From contig PWHO01000240.1 in NCBI GenBank assembly GCA_003555385.1, forward strand, positions 1 through 12,877: a stretch of DNA of 12,877 bases. Direction: 5' to 3'. A program made the translations under genes and the position numbers. This stretch comes from Bacteroidales bacterium (GTDB taxonomy: Bacteria > Bacteroidota > Bacteroidia > Bacteroidales > UBA7960). The notes below the pieces were generated by a model that saw only the letters and a list, made by a program, of their open reading frames with translations, was not told the DNA's origin and did no database searches. Shown one piece after another: positions 6,136 through 12,877 of this stretch (position 1 is its first letter; each line of letters begins with the position of its first letter).

Positions 6136-9100
6136 TCAACTTCCTTTTCCATGGCATTGTTTGTACTTCTTGCCACTTCCGCAGGGGCAGGGCTCATTCC
6201 GTCCCACTTTCTTCTCCACCCTGACGGGTTGTACCTTTTGTTTACCCCCCTTGCCTCCGGGCAGATCACTGCGACCAGCCTGAAGCTTACTCATATCCAT
6301 CTTTTCCTGTTCGGTGCCGCGCTGGATCTGATCGGGATCACGTACCGGCAACCGTGCCTTGCCAAGGAAGGAAATGATGTCTTTATTGACCTGCTGGATC
6401 ATCCGCTTGAACAGTTCGAATGACTCAAATTTGTAGATCAGCAGCGGATCTTTCTGCTCATAGGCGGCTCCCTGGACAGACTGTTTCAGGTCATCCATCT
6501 CCCTTAAATGATCTTTCCACGCGTTGTCGATGATGGTGAGGGTGATCCCTTTCTCAATAGCAAGCGAAACCTCTCTCCCGTTGGTATCGTAGGCTTTTTT
6601 CAGGTTGGCAATCACATTCATGGTCTTCATCCCGTCAGTAATCGGAATGGCGATGTTCTCGTATTTCTGGGATGCCTTTTCGTGCACCTCCCTGATCACA
6701 GGGAATGCAGATTCAGCAATCTGATCATTCTTTTTTCTGTAAGATTGCAGGACGACAGCATACAGTGTATCATTCAGCTTATCAGGCTTGCCCTCAATGA
6801 ATTCCTGTTCGCTGAAAGGTGGCTCGGTACCAAAGGTCCTGAGCAACTCAAAGGTAAACCCTTCAAAATCTCCTGTTTCCTGGTACTCCAGGATCATCTG
6901 TTCACAGGTATCGAACATCATGTTGGCGATATCCACTGCCAGCCGCTCCCCGAACAGTGCATTGCGGCGTTTTTTATAGATCACCTCCCGCTGCGCATTC
7001 ATCACGTCATCGTACTCCAGCAAACGCTTCCGGATACCAAAGTTATTTTCCTCCACTTTTTTCTGTGCCCTTTCAATCGACTTGGTGATCATGGAATGCT
7101 GGATCACCTCCCCTTCTTTCAATCCCATCCTGTCCATGAGTGAAGATATCCTGCCGGAACCAAATACCCGCATAAGATCATCCTCCAGGGAAACAAAAAA
7201 CTGGGATGACCCGGGGTCGCCCTGGCGACCTGCACGTCCGCGCAGCTGGCGGTCTACACGCCGGGATTCATGCCTTTCCGTACCCAGGATGGCCAGTCCG
7301 CCTGCCTTCACCACTCCGGATCCGAGCTTGATGTCGGTACCACGCCCGGCCATGTTCGTGGCAATGGTCACCGTACCGGCCTGTCCGGCCTCTTTCACAA
7401 TCTGCGCTTCCCTTTCATGGTGCTTGGCATTGAGAATATTATGATGAACTGACCGCAGCTTGAGCATACGGCTCAGAAGCTCAGAAGTTTCCACGGAAGT
7501 GGTACCCACAAGCACAGGCCGTCCGGCATTGATGAGCTCACTCACCTCATCAATAATGGCATTGTATTTTTCCCTTTTCGTCTTGTAGATCAGGTCTTCC
7601 CTGTCGTCCCGGACCACCGGGCGATGTGTGGGAACAACCACTACATCCAGTTTGTAAATATTCCAGAACTCTCCGGCCTCCGTTTCGGCCGTACCTGTCA
7701 TACCGGCGAGCTTACGGTACATCCTGAAGTAATTCTGAAGAGTCACTGTGGCATAGGTCTGGGTGGCTGCTTCAACCTTTACATTTTCCTTGGCCTCAAT
7801 GGCCTGGTGAAGTCCGTCTGAATAACGCCTCCCTTCCATAACCCGGCCTGTCTGCTCATCCACGATCTTCACCTTGTTATCCATGATCACATATTCCGTG
7901 TCCTTTTCGAACAAGGTATAGGCCTTCAGTAGTTGGTTGATGGTATGCACCCGGGCACTTTTTACGGAAAAATCATTGATCACCTCATTTTTCCTTTCCA
8001 TTTTCTTCTCCGCCGGCATATCCGCCTTTTCCAGCTCAGCCATTTCCGAGCCAATATCAGGAAGAATAAAAAAGTCAGGGTCTTCCGTCTGACTGGTGAT
8101 CAGGTCAATACCTTTCTCGGTAAGTTCGATGGAATTGTTCTTTTCTTCAATCACGAAGTGCAGCTCATCATCGATAATATGCATGTGCTTGCCCTGTTCC
8201 TGCATATACAGGTTCTCGGTCTTCTGCAAGATACTTTTCATGCCCGGCTCGGACAAAAACTTGATCAGGGCCTTATTCTTGGGAAGTCCCCGGTGGCAGC
8301 GCAACAGCAGTTCACCACCTTTTTTATCGTCAGGTTCCCCCTCCTTGGGCATCAGAAGCTTTCTGGCCTCAGCCAGCAAGTTGGTCACCAGCATACGCTG
8401 GGCACTGTAAAGTTTTTCCACCTTGGGCTTCATCTCGTGAAACTCATGCTTCTCTCCCTGTGGCGTCGGACCCGATATGATCAGGGGCGTGCGCGCATCG
8501 TCAATCAGTACGGAATCCACCTCATCCACGATGGCATAGTTGAGCTTTCGCTGTACCAGTTCGCCGGGGTTGCGCGACATATTGTCACGCAGGTAATCAA
8601 ATCCGAACTCATTGTTGGTGCCGTAAGTAATATCCGCATGGTAGGCCTTCCTTCTTTCCGGTGAATGCGGTTGATGCTTGTCAACGCAATCGACCCCCAG
8701 CCCGTGAAACTGAAAAAGCATTCCCATCCATTCAGAGTCACGCTTGGCCAGATAATCATTTACCGTCACGATATGCACTCCCTTGCCTGTAATGGCATTC
8801 AGGTAAACCGGAAGGGTTGCAACAAGTGTTTTACCCTCCCCGGTCGCCATCTCAGCGATTTTACCTTTATGAAGATGAATTCCACCGATGAGCTGGACAT
8901 CATAGTGCACCATATCCCAGGTGATCATGTTTCCGCCTGCCATCCATTGGTTTTTATAGCAGGCTTTATCACCCCTGATCTCGATACTCGGGTTGATTGC
9001 CGCCAGTTCCCGGTCGAAATCATTGGCGGTAACAATCACCTCCTCATTTTCCTTGAAACGCCGTGCGGTTTCCTTGACTACAGAAAAAGCCTCCGGGATC

Positions 9101-9420
9101 AGTTCTTTCAGCAGGGTTTCTGTATTCTCGTTCTGTTTGTCATCCAAGGCATCAATTTGCTGGTAGATCCGTTCCTTTTCCTCGATATCAATATCATAAT
9201 TGTTTTCAAGGTGCTCCCGCAGCGTATCAATCTGCTTTTGTTCCTCCTGAACATTCTCTTCAATTCGTTTTTTCAGTTCCAGGGTTTTGGTCCTGAGCTG
9301 ATCATTGTCCAGGGTCTTGATGGTCTCATAGGCTTGTTTGGTGGCTTCGAGGGTTTCCTTGATTTCCCGGAAATCCCTGTCGGCTTTACTGCCAAATATT
9401 TTCTTTACAAGATTGAGCAT
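6136..9420 (-). CDS. secA: Preprotein translocase ATPase SecA
   Basis: SecA drives secretory preproteins through SecYEG by ATP hydrolysis. The ATG at 9420 (MLNLVKKIFGSKADRDFREI) matches the family N-terminus; an upstream TTG at 9444 would add eight residues and overlap the proposed promoter. The protein has 1,094 residues against about 900 in E. coli. Walker A is MATGEGKT (191-198, K197) and Walker B is DEVDS (299-303). NBD2 carries TNMAGRGTD (688-696) and QLRGRAGRQGDPGSS (725-739). The scaffold/IRA region includes LLEYDDVMNAQR (800-811). The C-terminal zinc motif is complete (C1078, C1080, C1089, H1090). Compared with the E. coli protein as I recall it, extra segments lie near residues 55-103, 122-172 and 320-420, while the NBD2 variable segment after residue 700 is short. 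This matches the long SecA form of Bacteroidota. It has its own promoter and heads the five-gene run. Confidence 0.97.
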   Translation of the reverse strand: MLNLVKKIFGSKADRDFREIKETLEATKQAYETIKTLDNDQLRTKTLELKKRIEENVQEEQKQIDTLREHLENNYDIDIEEKERIYQQIDALDDKQNENTETLLKELIPEAFSVVKETARRFKENEEVIVTANDFDRELAAINPSIEIRGDKACYKNQWMAGGNMITWDMVHYDVQLIGGIHLHKGKIAEMATGEGKTLVATLPVYLNAITGKGVHIVTVNDYLAKRDSEWMGMLFQFHGLGVDCVDKHQPHSPERRKAYHADITYGTNNEFGFDYLRDNMSRNPGELVQRKLNYAIVDEVDSVLIDDARTPLIISGPTPQGEKHEFHEMKPKVEKLYSAQRMLVTNLLAEARKLLMPKEGEPDDKKGGELLLRCHRGLPKNKALIKFLSEPGMKSILQKTENLYMQEQGKHMHIIDDELHFVIEEKNNSIELTEKGIDLITSQTEDPDFFILPDIGSEMAELEKADMPAEKKMERKNEVINDFSVKSARVHTINQLLKAYTLFEKDTEYVIMDNKVKIVDEQTGRVMEGRRYSDGLHQAIEAKENVKVEAATQTYATVTLQNYFRMYRKLAGMTGTAETEAGEFWNIYKLDVVVVPTHRPVVRDDREDLIYKTKREKYNAIIDEVSELINAGRPVLVGTTSVETSELLSRMLKLRSVHHNILNAKHHEREAQIVKEAGQAGTVTIATNMAGRGTDIKLGSGVVKAGGLAILGTERHESRRVDRQLRGRAGRQGDPGSSQFFVSLEDDLMRVFGSGRISSLMDRMGLKEGEVIQHSMITKSIERAQKKVEENNFGIRKRLLEYDDVMNAQREVIYKKRRNALFGERLAVDIANMMFDTCEQMILEYQETGDFEGFTFELLRTFGTEPPFSEQEFIEGKPDKLNDTLYAVVLQSYRKKNDQIAESAFPVIREVHEKASQKYENIAIPITDGMKTMNVIANLKKAYDTNGREVSLAIEKGITLTIIDNAWKDHLREMDDLKQSVQGAAYEQKDPLLIYKFESFELFKRMIQQVNKDIISFLGKARLPVRDPDQIQRGTEQEKMDMSKLQAGRSDLPGGKGGKQKVQPVRVEKKVGRNEPCPCGSGKKYKQCHGKGS

Positions 9421-9441
9421 AGATGGGTCTTTTAAGAAGAA

Positions 9442-9474
9442 CAAAGTTAATTAAATCTGTACACAATACAGCAA
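9442..9474 (-). promoter_or_regulatory. Promoter of secA, Bacteroidota type
   Basis: On the minus strand a perfect TAnnTTTG element (TAACTTTG, 9449-9442) lies 21 bases before the secA ATG. A TTG (9474-9472) lies 22 bases upstream of it, within the 17-23 base spacing reported for Flavobacterium and close to the Bacteroides -33/-7 arrangement. The site falls between the terminator of the preceding gene and secA. Confidence 0.6.
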
Positions 9475-9486
9475 GGGCCAGAACGC

Positions 9487-9510
9487 AAAAAACCGGCATC
9501 AGCCGGCTTT
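9487..9510 (-). terminator. Rho-independent terminator of the DUF2795-type gene
   Basis: On the minus strand AAAG-CCGGC (9510-9502), a TGAT loop and GCCGG (9497-9493) form a stem of five G/C pairs, extended by one G-T and three A-T pairs, and run into six Ts (9492-9487). It lies 32 bases after the stop codon of the upstream gene and before the secA promoter, so the two genes appear to be separate transcription units. Confidence 0.75.
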
Positions 9511-9541
9511 CACCTTAAACCATTAATGGATGGCAGTACCA

Positions 9542-9763
9542 TCAGTACTCGTCCTCATGAAAGAAAAAATCATCTTTTGTGGGATAATCCGGCCAGATAT
9601 CTTCAATACTTTCATATACGTCGCCCTCGTCTTCAATTTCCTGAAGATTTTCAATCACTTCCATCGGGGCTCCCGATCTCAGGGCATAATCTATTAACTC
9701 CTCCTTGGTGGCGGGCCAGGGAGCATCTTCGAGTTTAGATGCCAGTTCCAAAGTCCAATACAT
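9542..9763 (-). CDS. Small acidic DUF2795-type protein
   Basis: The protein has 73 residues starting at an ATG. The central part (WPATKEELIDYALRSGAPMEVIENLQEI, about residues 16-43) is a compact helical segment matching the DUF2795 family: a Pro-Ala-Thr-Lys turn, a helix, then a Gly-Ala-Pro turn before a second helix. The C-terminal 30 residues are strongly acidic (EDEGDVYESIEDIWPDYPTKDD) and end FFFHEDEY. No signal peptide or membrane segment is present, so it is probably cytoplasmic. The function is unknown. It lies just upstream of secA, a neighbourhood I recall as common in Bacteroidota, but a terminator separates the two. Its own promoter lies in the 141-base region shared with divergent smpB. 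Confidence 0.8.
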   Translation of the reverse strand: MYWTLELASKLEDAPWPATKEELIDYALRSGAPMEVIENLQEIEDEGDVYESIEDIWPDYPTKDDFFFHEDEY

Positions 9764-9785
9764 ATGTAATGGGTTTTATTTTTTG

Positions 9786-9815
9786 CAAAAGTATATTATT
9801 TTATGAATAAGGCAA
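9786..9815 (-). promoter_or_regulatory. Promoter of the DUF2795-type gene, Bacteroidota type
   Basis: On the minus strand TACTTTTG (9793-9786) matches TAnnTTTG perfectly, and TTG (9815-9813) precedes it with a 19-base spacer. The -7 element ends 22 bases before the ATG at 9763, nearly the same geometry as at secA. Confidence 0.6.
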
Positions 9816-9875
9816 CAATAAAATGTGCTTTTTGGTTTGACAATTGAAAAAAAATAACGGGTCCCTGATTTTTGC

Positions 9876-9883
9876 TATATTCG
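9876..9883 (+). promoter_or_regulatory. Possible -7 element of smpB
   Basis: TATATTCG differs from TAnnTTTG at one defined position (C for T) and lies 21 bases before the smpB ATG, the same distance as the -7 elements of the two minus-strand genes here. No TTG or TTTG is found at the expected upstream spacing, so only half of the promoter is supported. Confidence 0.4.
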
Positions 9884-9904
9884 CGGGTCAAACAAAAGGG
9901 AATC

Positions 9905-10351
9905 ATGCCAGGTAAGATCAACATCAAAAATAAAAAAGCCAACTTTGAATACTTTTTGCTGGAAAAGTTCGAGGCAGGCCTGGTTCTTACCGGCACAGAA
10001 ATCAAATCCATACGGGCAGGAAAGGCAAGCCTGGCTGAAGGTTATTGCGCTTTCAGCGGCCATGAGCTCTTTGTGAGAAATATGCATATTGCTCCCTATT
10101 CTCACGGAACATACAACAATCATGAACCCAAGCGCGAACGGAAGTTACTGCTTACCGGCCGGGAATTAAAAAAACTCAAATCCAAACTGGAAGAAAAGGG
10201 ACTGACCCTTGTGCCCACCCGATTATTTATCAATGATAAAGGACTGGCAAAGCTTGAGATCGCATTGGCCAAGGGCAAGAAACTTTTTGATAAAAGGGAC
10301 ACCATCAAAAAGAAAGACATACAACGCGAGATAGACCGCGGCAACATGTAA
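9905..10351 (+). CDS. smpB: SsrA-binding protein SmpB
   Basis: SmpB binds tmRNA and delivers it to stalled ribosomes for trans-translation. The protein has 148 residues from the ATG at 9905. An in-frame TTG at 9872 would add 11 residues but overlaps the proposed -7 element and adds nothing family-like. The conserved GTEIKSIRAGKASL (30-43), NMHIAPY (59-65) and LAKGKKLFDKRDTIKKKD (121-138) are all present; the last is the tmRNA-binding segment followed by the start of the basic tail that enters the ribosomal A site. The tail after residue 131 is slightly shorter than in the 160-residue E. coli protein, as is common. The gene diverges from the DUF2795-type gene and converges on the rhomboid gene with a 23-base gap. 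No tmRNA gene (ssrA) is visible in the window. Confidence 0.96.
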   Translation: MPGKINIKNKKANFEYFLLEKFEAGLVLTGTEIKSIRAGKASLAEGYCAFSGHELFVRNMHIAPYSHGTYNNHEPKRERKLLLTGRELKKLKSKLEEKGLTLVPTRLFINDKGLAKLEIALAKGKKLFDKRDTIKKKDIQREIDRGNM

Positions 10352-10374
10352 CTCAATCAGGCTGAATATTTAGC

Positions 10375-11139
10375 TCAACCGGGCTTTTCGTATTTAATGA
10401 AGCCATTCTCATTCTCATTCTCATCCTCATCATCCTCCCCTTCATCACCCTTATCTTCATCCTCTTCCTCAAGTTCCCAGGAATAAAGCGGACGCTGCGG
10501 ACCATACTCTCTGTAGAACCAGGCAAGCAGCGCACCCGACAACATTCCCATTAAATGCCCCTCCCAGGAAATGTGTTCACGCACAGGAAATATCCCCCAG
10601 ATAAGCCCCCCGTAAAGAAAAGCCACCAGCAATGAAAGTGCCATCAGCCGCGGATGTCTGCGAATAATACCGCTGATAAAAAGGAAGGCAGCGAAACAGT
10701 AAATAATTCCTGAAGCACCGATATGATAAGAAGGACGGCCTATGACCCAAACCCAGAATCCGGTAATGACCAGGCCCCAGAGGAAAACCGGCAAAGCCAC
10801 CTCCCGGTAAAAATACAGCAGGGCAGTGCCCAGCACAAGCAGAGGTATACTATTGGAAGCCAGGTGGGAAATACTTCCATGGATAAAGGGAGACAACACA
10901 ATTCCTTTCAATCCGCCGACCGTATTGGGGTAAATGCCAAGTTCCGAAAACGACAGATCAAAAGCCATTTCCACAGATTTCACCAGCCAGAGAATCAATA
11001 CAAATCCCAGCGGAAATATCAGGCTGTTCAGAAACCGCTGTTTCTCCTCCTTTTTATTAATTTTGTATGGATTGCCAGGGGTCGTAATAAGAATTCTTTT
11101 TAATGCAGAGACTTTTTGGCTTTGTTTTTGTTCACTCAA
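10375..11139 (-). CDS. Rhomboid-family intramembrane serine protease
   Basis: The protein has 254 residues. The catalytic serine is S143 in GASG (141-144) and the catalytic histidine is H195 in SWEGHLMG. The HxxxxHxxxN pattern of transmembrane helix 2 is present (H87, H92, N96), N96 being the oxyanion-hole residue in GlpG-type enzymes. About six hydrophobic segments are seen, near residues 39-56, 93-111, 113-133, 138-158, 163-184 and 192-209. The N-terminal 35 residues are basic and cytoplasmic in character. The tail (223-245) is extremely acidic and ends in alternating Glu-Asn encoded by a hexanucleotide repeat. Substrates are unknown. The listed start is a TTG that overlaps a promoter-like element; no ATG occurs in frame before residue 58, inside the first helix's end, and a stop codon lies seven codons upstream, so the exact start is uncertain. 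Confidence 0.9.
   Translation of the reverse strand: MSEQKQSQKVSALKRILITTPGNPYKINKKEEKQRFLNSLIFPLGFVLILWLVKSVEMAFDLSFSELGIYPNTVGGLKGIVLSPFIHGSISHLASNSIPLLVLGTALLYFYREVALPVFLWGLVITGFWVWVIGRPSYHIGASGIIYCFAAFLFISGIIRRHPRLMALSLLVAFLYGGLIWGIFPVREHISWEGHLMGMLSGALLAWFYREYGPQRPLYSWELEEEDEDKGDEGEDDEDENENENGFIKYEKPG
10404..10427. repeat. Hexanucleotide microsatellite in the rhomboid gene
   Basis: The unit CATTCT occurs three times in a row (10404-10421), followed by the variant CATCCT (10422-10427). On the coding strand it encodes the alternating Glu-Asn of the acidic tail (residues 240-245). A change in copy number would keep the frame and only alter tail length. Confidence 0.85.
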
Positions 11140-11144
11140 AAGTA
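11137..11144 (-). promoter_or_regulatory. TAnnTTTG-like element at the rhomboid start
   Basis: On the minus strand TACTTTTG (11144-11137) matches the Bacteroidota -7 consensus perfectly and is identical to the element of the DUF2795-type gene. Its last three bases are the TTG proposed as the rhomboid start codon. No TTG lies at the usual -33 spacing upstream. Either this is a chance match, or transcription starts inside the assumed coding region and translation begins downstream. Confidence 0.3.
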
Positions 11145-11226
11145 CGCATAGTTTGATTTATTTCATAACCCGGTCTGCAGTCAATCCGGATCAGGTTTTT
11201 TAAGAACACACAGAAAAAAATAAAGA

Positions 11227-12834
11227 ATGAAAACACCTAAGTGCATTATCCGCCTGTTGACGCTCACGATAATCCTTGTTTCCCTGTCTGCCACATCTTT
11301 TTCGCAAGTCAGCCAGCAACAGATGGAGAAGCTTCAGCGGGCGCTGCAGTTTATAGAATTTGCCTACATAGAAGAACTGGACGATGAGAAACTGGTGGAA
11401 GATGCAATCCGTGGCATACTCCGCGAACTGGATCCCCACAGCCGTTATCTTTCTGCCGACGAACTCCGCAGGGCCAATGAACCACTGGAGGGTAGTTTTG
11501 AAGGGATCGGAATCCAGTTTGACCTGATACAGGACACCATCACTGTTGTGAGCCCCATACCAGGGGGGCCCTCCGAAAAAGTCGGATTGATGCCTGGTGA
11601 TAAAATTGTATATATCGATGGCGAAGAAGCCCACGGCAGCAAGGTAACCAATGAATATGTACAGCAAAAATTGCGCGGCGAACGAGGGACGGAAGTAGAA
11701 GTCTCCATTTATCGTACAGGCGCCCCTGAATTACTGGATTTTACCATTACCCGTGATCAGATCCCGATCCATTCCGTTGATGCAGCTTTTATGGCCACCC
11801 CCGAAATCGGGTACATCAAGATCAACAGGTTTGCACGTACCACATTAAGAGAAGTACGTGAGGCCATCCGGGAATTAAAATCGGAAGGAATGACCGACCT
11901 GATCGTGGATTTAAACTACAATTCAGGAGGCTACCTGGATGTGGCCATTGACCTGGCCGATGAATTCCTGGAACGCAATCACCTGATTGTTTACACAGAA
12001 GGGCATGCTGCCCCCAAGCAGGAATTCAAGAGTACTTCGAGGGGTAACTTCAAGGAAGGGAAAGTTGTTGTGCTGGTCAACGAAGGTTCTGCTTCAGCCA
12101 GCGAAATTTTCGCCGGGGCAATACAGGACTGGGACAGGGGTCTGGTCGTAGGAAGACGGTCATTCGGCAAAGGACTGGTTCAGCGTCCGTTTGAACTCCC
12201 CGATGAGTCGGCCATCAGGCTGACTACTGCCCAATACCATACACCCACAGGGCGAAGCATCCAGAAACCCTATGATGAGGGAACGGACCAATATTATGCA
12301 GATCTGTCGAACCGCCTTTCATCGGGCGAACTGGTGAGTCCTGAGAGCATTACATTCCCGGATTCACTGAAGTATAACACCAAAGTTAACGAACGGGTTG
12401 TTTACGGCGGAGGCGGTATCATGCCCGACTTTTTTATCCCGCTGGATACTGCCGGGGTTTCAGATTATTATTCAAGGATGCTCAGGCGCGGAATATTGAA
12501 TACCTTCGGGATTGAATATACCAACCATAACCGAGCGGAGTTATCTGAGCAATATGACAATGTGACTGATTATATTGAGAATTTCCATGTGGATGAAGCA
12601 TTGATAGGCTCTCTCCGTGCGTATGCTGCAGATCAGCACGACCTGGTGGATGTAGAGGAAGGGGATGAAAAGACTGTCGAATATATGAAGCAACAGCTCA
12701 AAGCCCAGATTGCCCGAAACCTTTTTGATTTTTCCGCTTATATTCAGGTTGTGATGCAACATGAGGATTATTTCAGGGAAGCGGTGCGCATCATTGAGGA
12801 TGATACTTTCGACCGGTTGCAGATCAGGTATTAG
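11227..12834 (+). CDS. S41-family C-terminal processing peptidase (PDZ protease)
   Basis: The protein has 535 residues, within the range of bacterial CtpA/Prc-type proteases. The N-terminus is a signal peptide (MKTPKCIIRLL, hydrophobic core, SFSQ near residue 27), so it acts in the periplasm. A short helical domain (about 30-85, including LDPHSRYLSADE) is followed by a PDZ domain (about 90-175, with GIGIQFD and GLMPGDKIVYIDG) and the S41 catalytic core. In NEGSASASEIFAGA the nucleophile should be S290, paired with K315 in RRSFGKGLVQ and Q319; the 25-residue Ser-Lys spacing equals that of E. coli Prc and Bacillus CtpB. AQYHTPTGRSIQ and the GGGGIMPDFFIP segment are further family hallmarks. The C-terminal 120 residues are a helical extension common in Bacteroidota members. 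Likely roles are trimming or degrading envelope proteins. The gene diverges from rhomboid across 87 bases; I recognise no clear promoter there. Confidence 0.93.
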   Translation: MKTPKCIIRLLTLTIILVSLSATSFSQVSQQQMEKLQRALQFIEFAYIEELDDEKLVEDAIRGILRELDPHSRYLSADELRRANEPLEGSFEGIGIQFDLIQDTITVVSPIPGGPSEKVGLMPGDKIVYIDGEEAHGSKVTNEYVQQKLRGERGTEVEVSIYRTGAPELLDFTITRDQIPIHSVDAAFMATPEIGYIKINRFARTTLREVREAIRELKSEGMTDLIVDLNYNSGGYLDVAIDLADEFLERNHLIVYTEGHAAPKQEFKSTSRGNFKEGKVVVLVNEGSASASEIFAGAIQDWDRGLVVGRRSFGKGLVQRPFELPDESAIRLTTAQYHTPTGRSIQKPYDEGTDQYYADLSNRLSSGELVSPESITFPDSLKYNTKVNERVVYGGGGIMPDFFIPLDTAGVSDYYSRMLRRGILNTFGIEYTNHNRAELSEQYDNVTDYIENFHVDEALIGSLRAYAADQHDLVDVEEGDEKTVEYMKQQLKAQIARNLFDFSAYIQVVMQHEDYFREAVRIIEDDTFDRLQIRY

Positions 12835-12877
12835 TGAACAACACACATTTTTTATCCTGAATAGAAATGTCTGCCAC

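Noticed and set aside
7933..9435. Two long plus-strand reading frames (7933-8664 and 8665-9435) antisense to secA, in one frame and separated by a single stop
   Set aside because: They share exact codon boundaries with secA on the opposite strand. They stay open because secA rarely uses TTA, CTA and TCA codons. The translations are rich in Phe, Leu and His as expected from antisense Lys/Glu codons and match no family I recognise.
9796..10011. 71-codon minus-strand frame overlapping the smpB start
   Set aside because: It covers the divergent promoter region and the start of smpB, has no recognisable domain, and would conflict with two well-supported genes.
12867..12877. ATG near the right edge that could start another plus-strand gene
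   Set aside because: Only 11 bases remain, too few to support a gene.

Overview
This window looks like an ordinary chromosomal housekeeping segment from a member of the Bacteroidota, probably the class Bacteroidia. Three things point there. SecA is about 1,094 residues and carries extra N-terminal and preprotein-binding-domain segments. A small acidic DUF2795-type gene sits directly upstream of secA. Candidate promoters carry the Bacteroidota -7 element TAnnTTTG, and no clear Shine-Dalgarno sequences precede the starts. The assignment rests on recognition of protein families, not on a database search.

Layout. 1-639 (+) is the 3' half of an ABC-transporter permease of the FtsX/LolC-LolE type, converging on the genes that follow. 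669-3472 (-) holds a small outer-membrane beta-barrel gene downstream of a gene for a long charged protein with five DUF349 repeats. 3646-9420 (-) is a tight run, in transcription order secA, YbgC-like thioesterase, OsmC-family protein, small CoA-binding Rossmann protein and a methionine-gamma-lyase-like PLP enzyme, with gaps of 22, 79, 16 and 36 bases. Upstream of secA a DUF2795-type gene (9542-9763, -) ends in a recognisable terminator and diverges from smpB (9905-10351, +). A rhomboid protease (10375-11139, -) converges on smpB and diverges from an S41 C-terminal processing protease (11227-12834, +).

Functional themes. Several genes serve the cell envelope and protein quality control: the LolC/E-like permease, the barrel protein, SecA, rhomboid and the S41 protease, with SmpB for ribosome rescue. 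The osmC / CoA-binding / PLP-lyase trio suggests thiol or sulfur metabolism. All genes appear intact except the permease, which is cut by the window edge. There are no mobile elements, CRISPR arrays, RNA genes or signs of recent transfer, and no gene-free stretch exceeds about 175 bases.

I do not see an undescribed multi-gene system. The points most worth a second look are unusual residues at two specificity positions of the PLP enzyme, an exact 38-base duplication in the DUF349 gene, the uncertain start of the rhomboid gene, and the matched promoter geometry at secA and its upstream neighbour.
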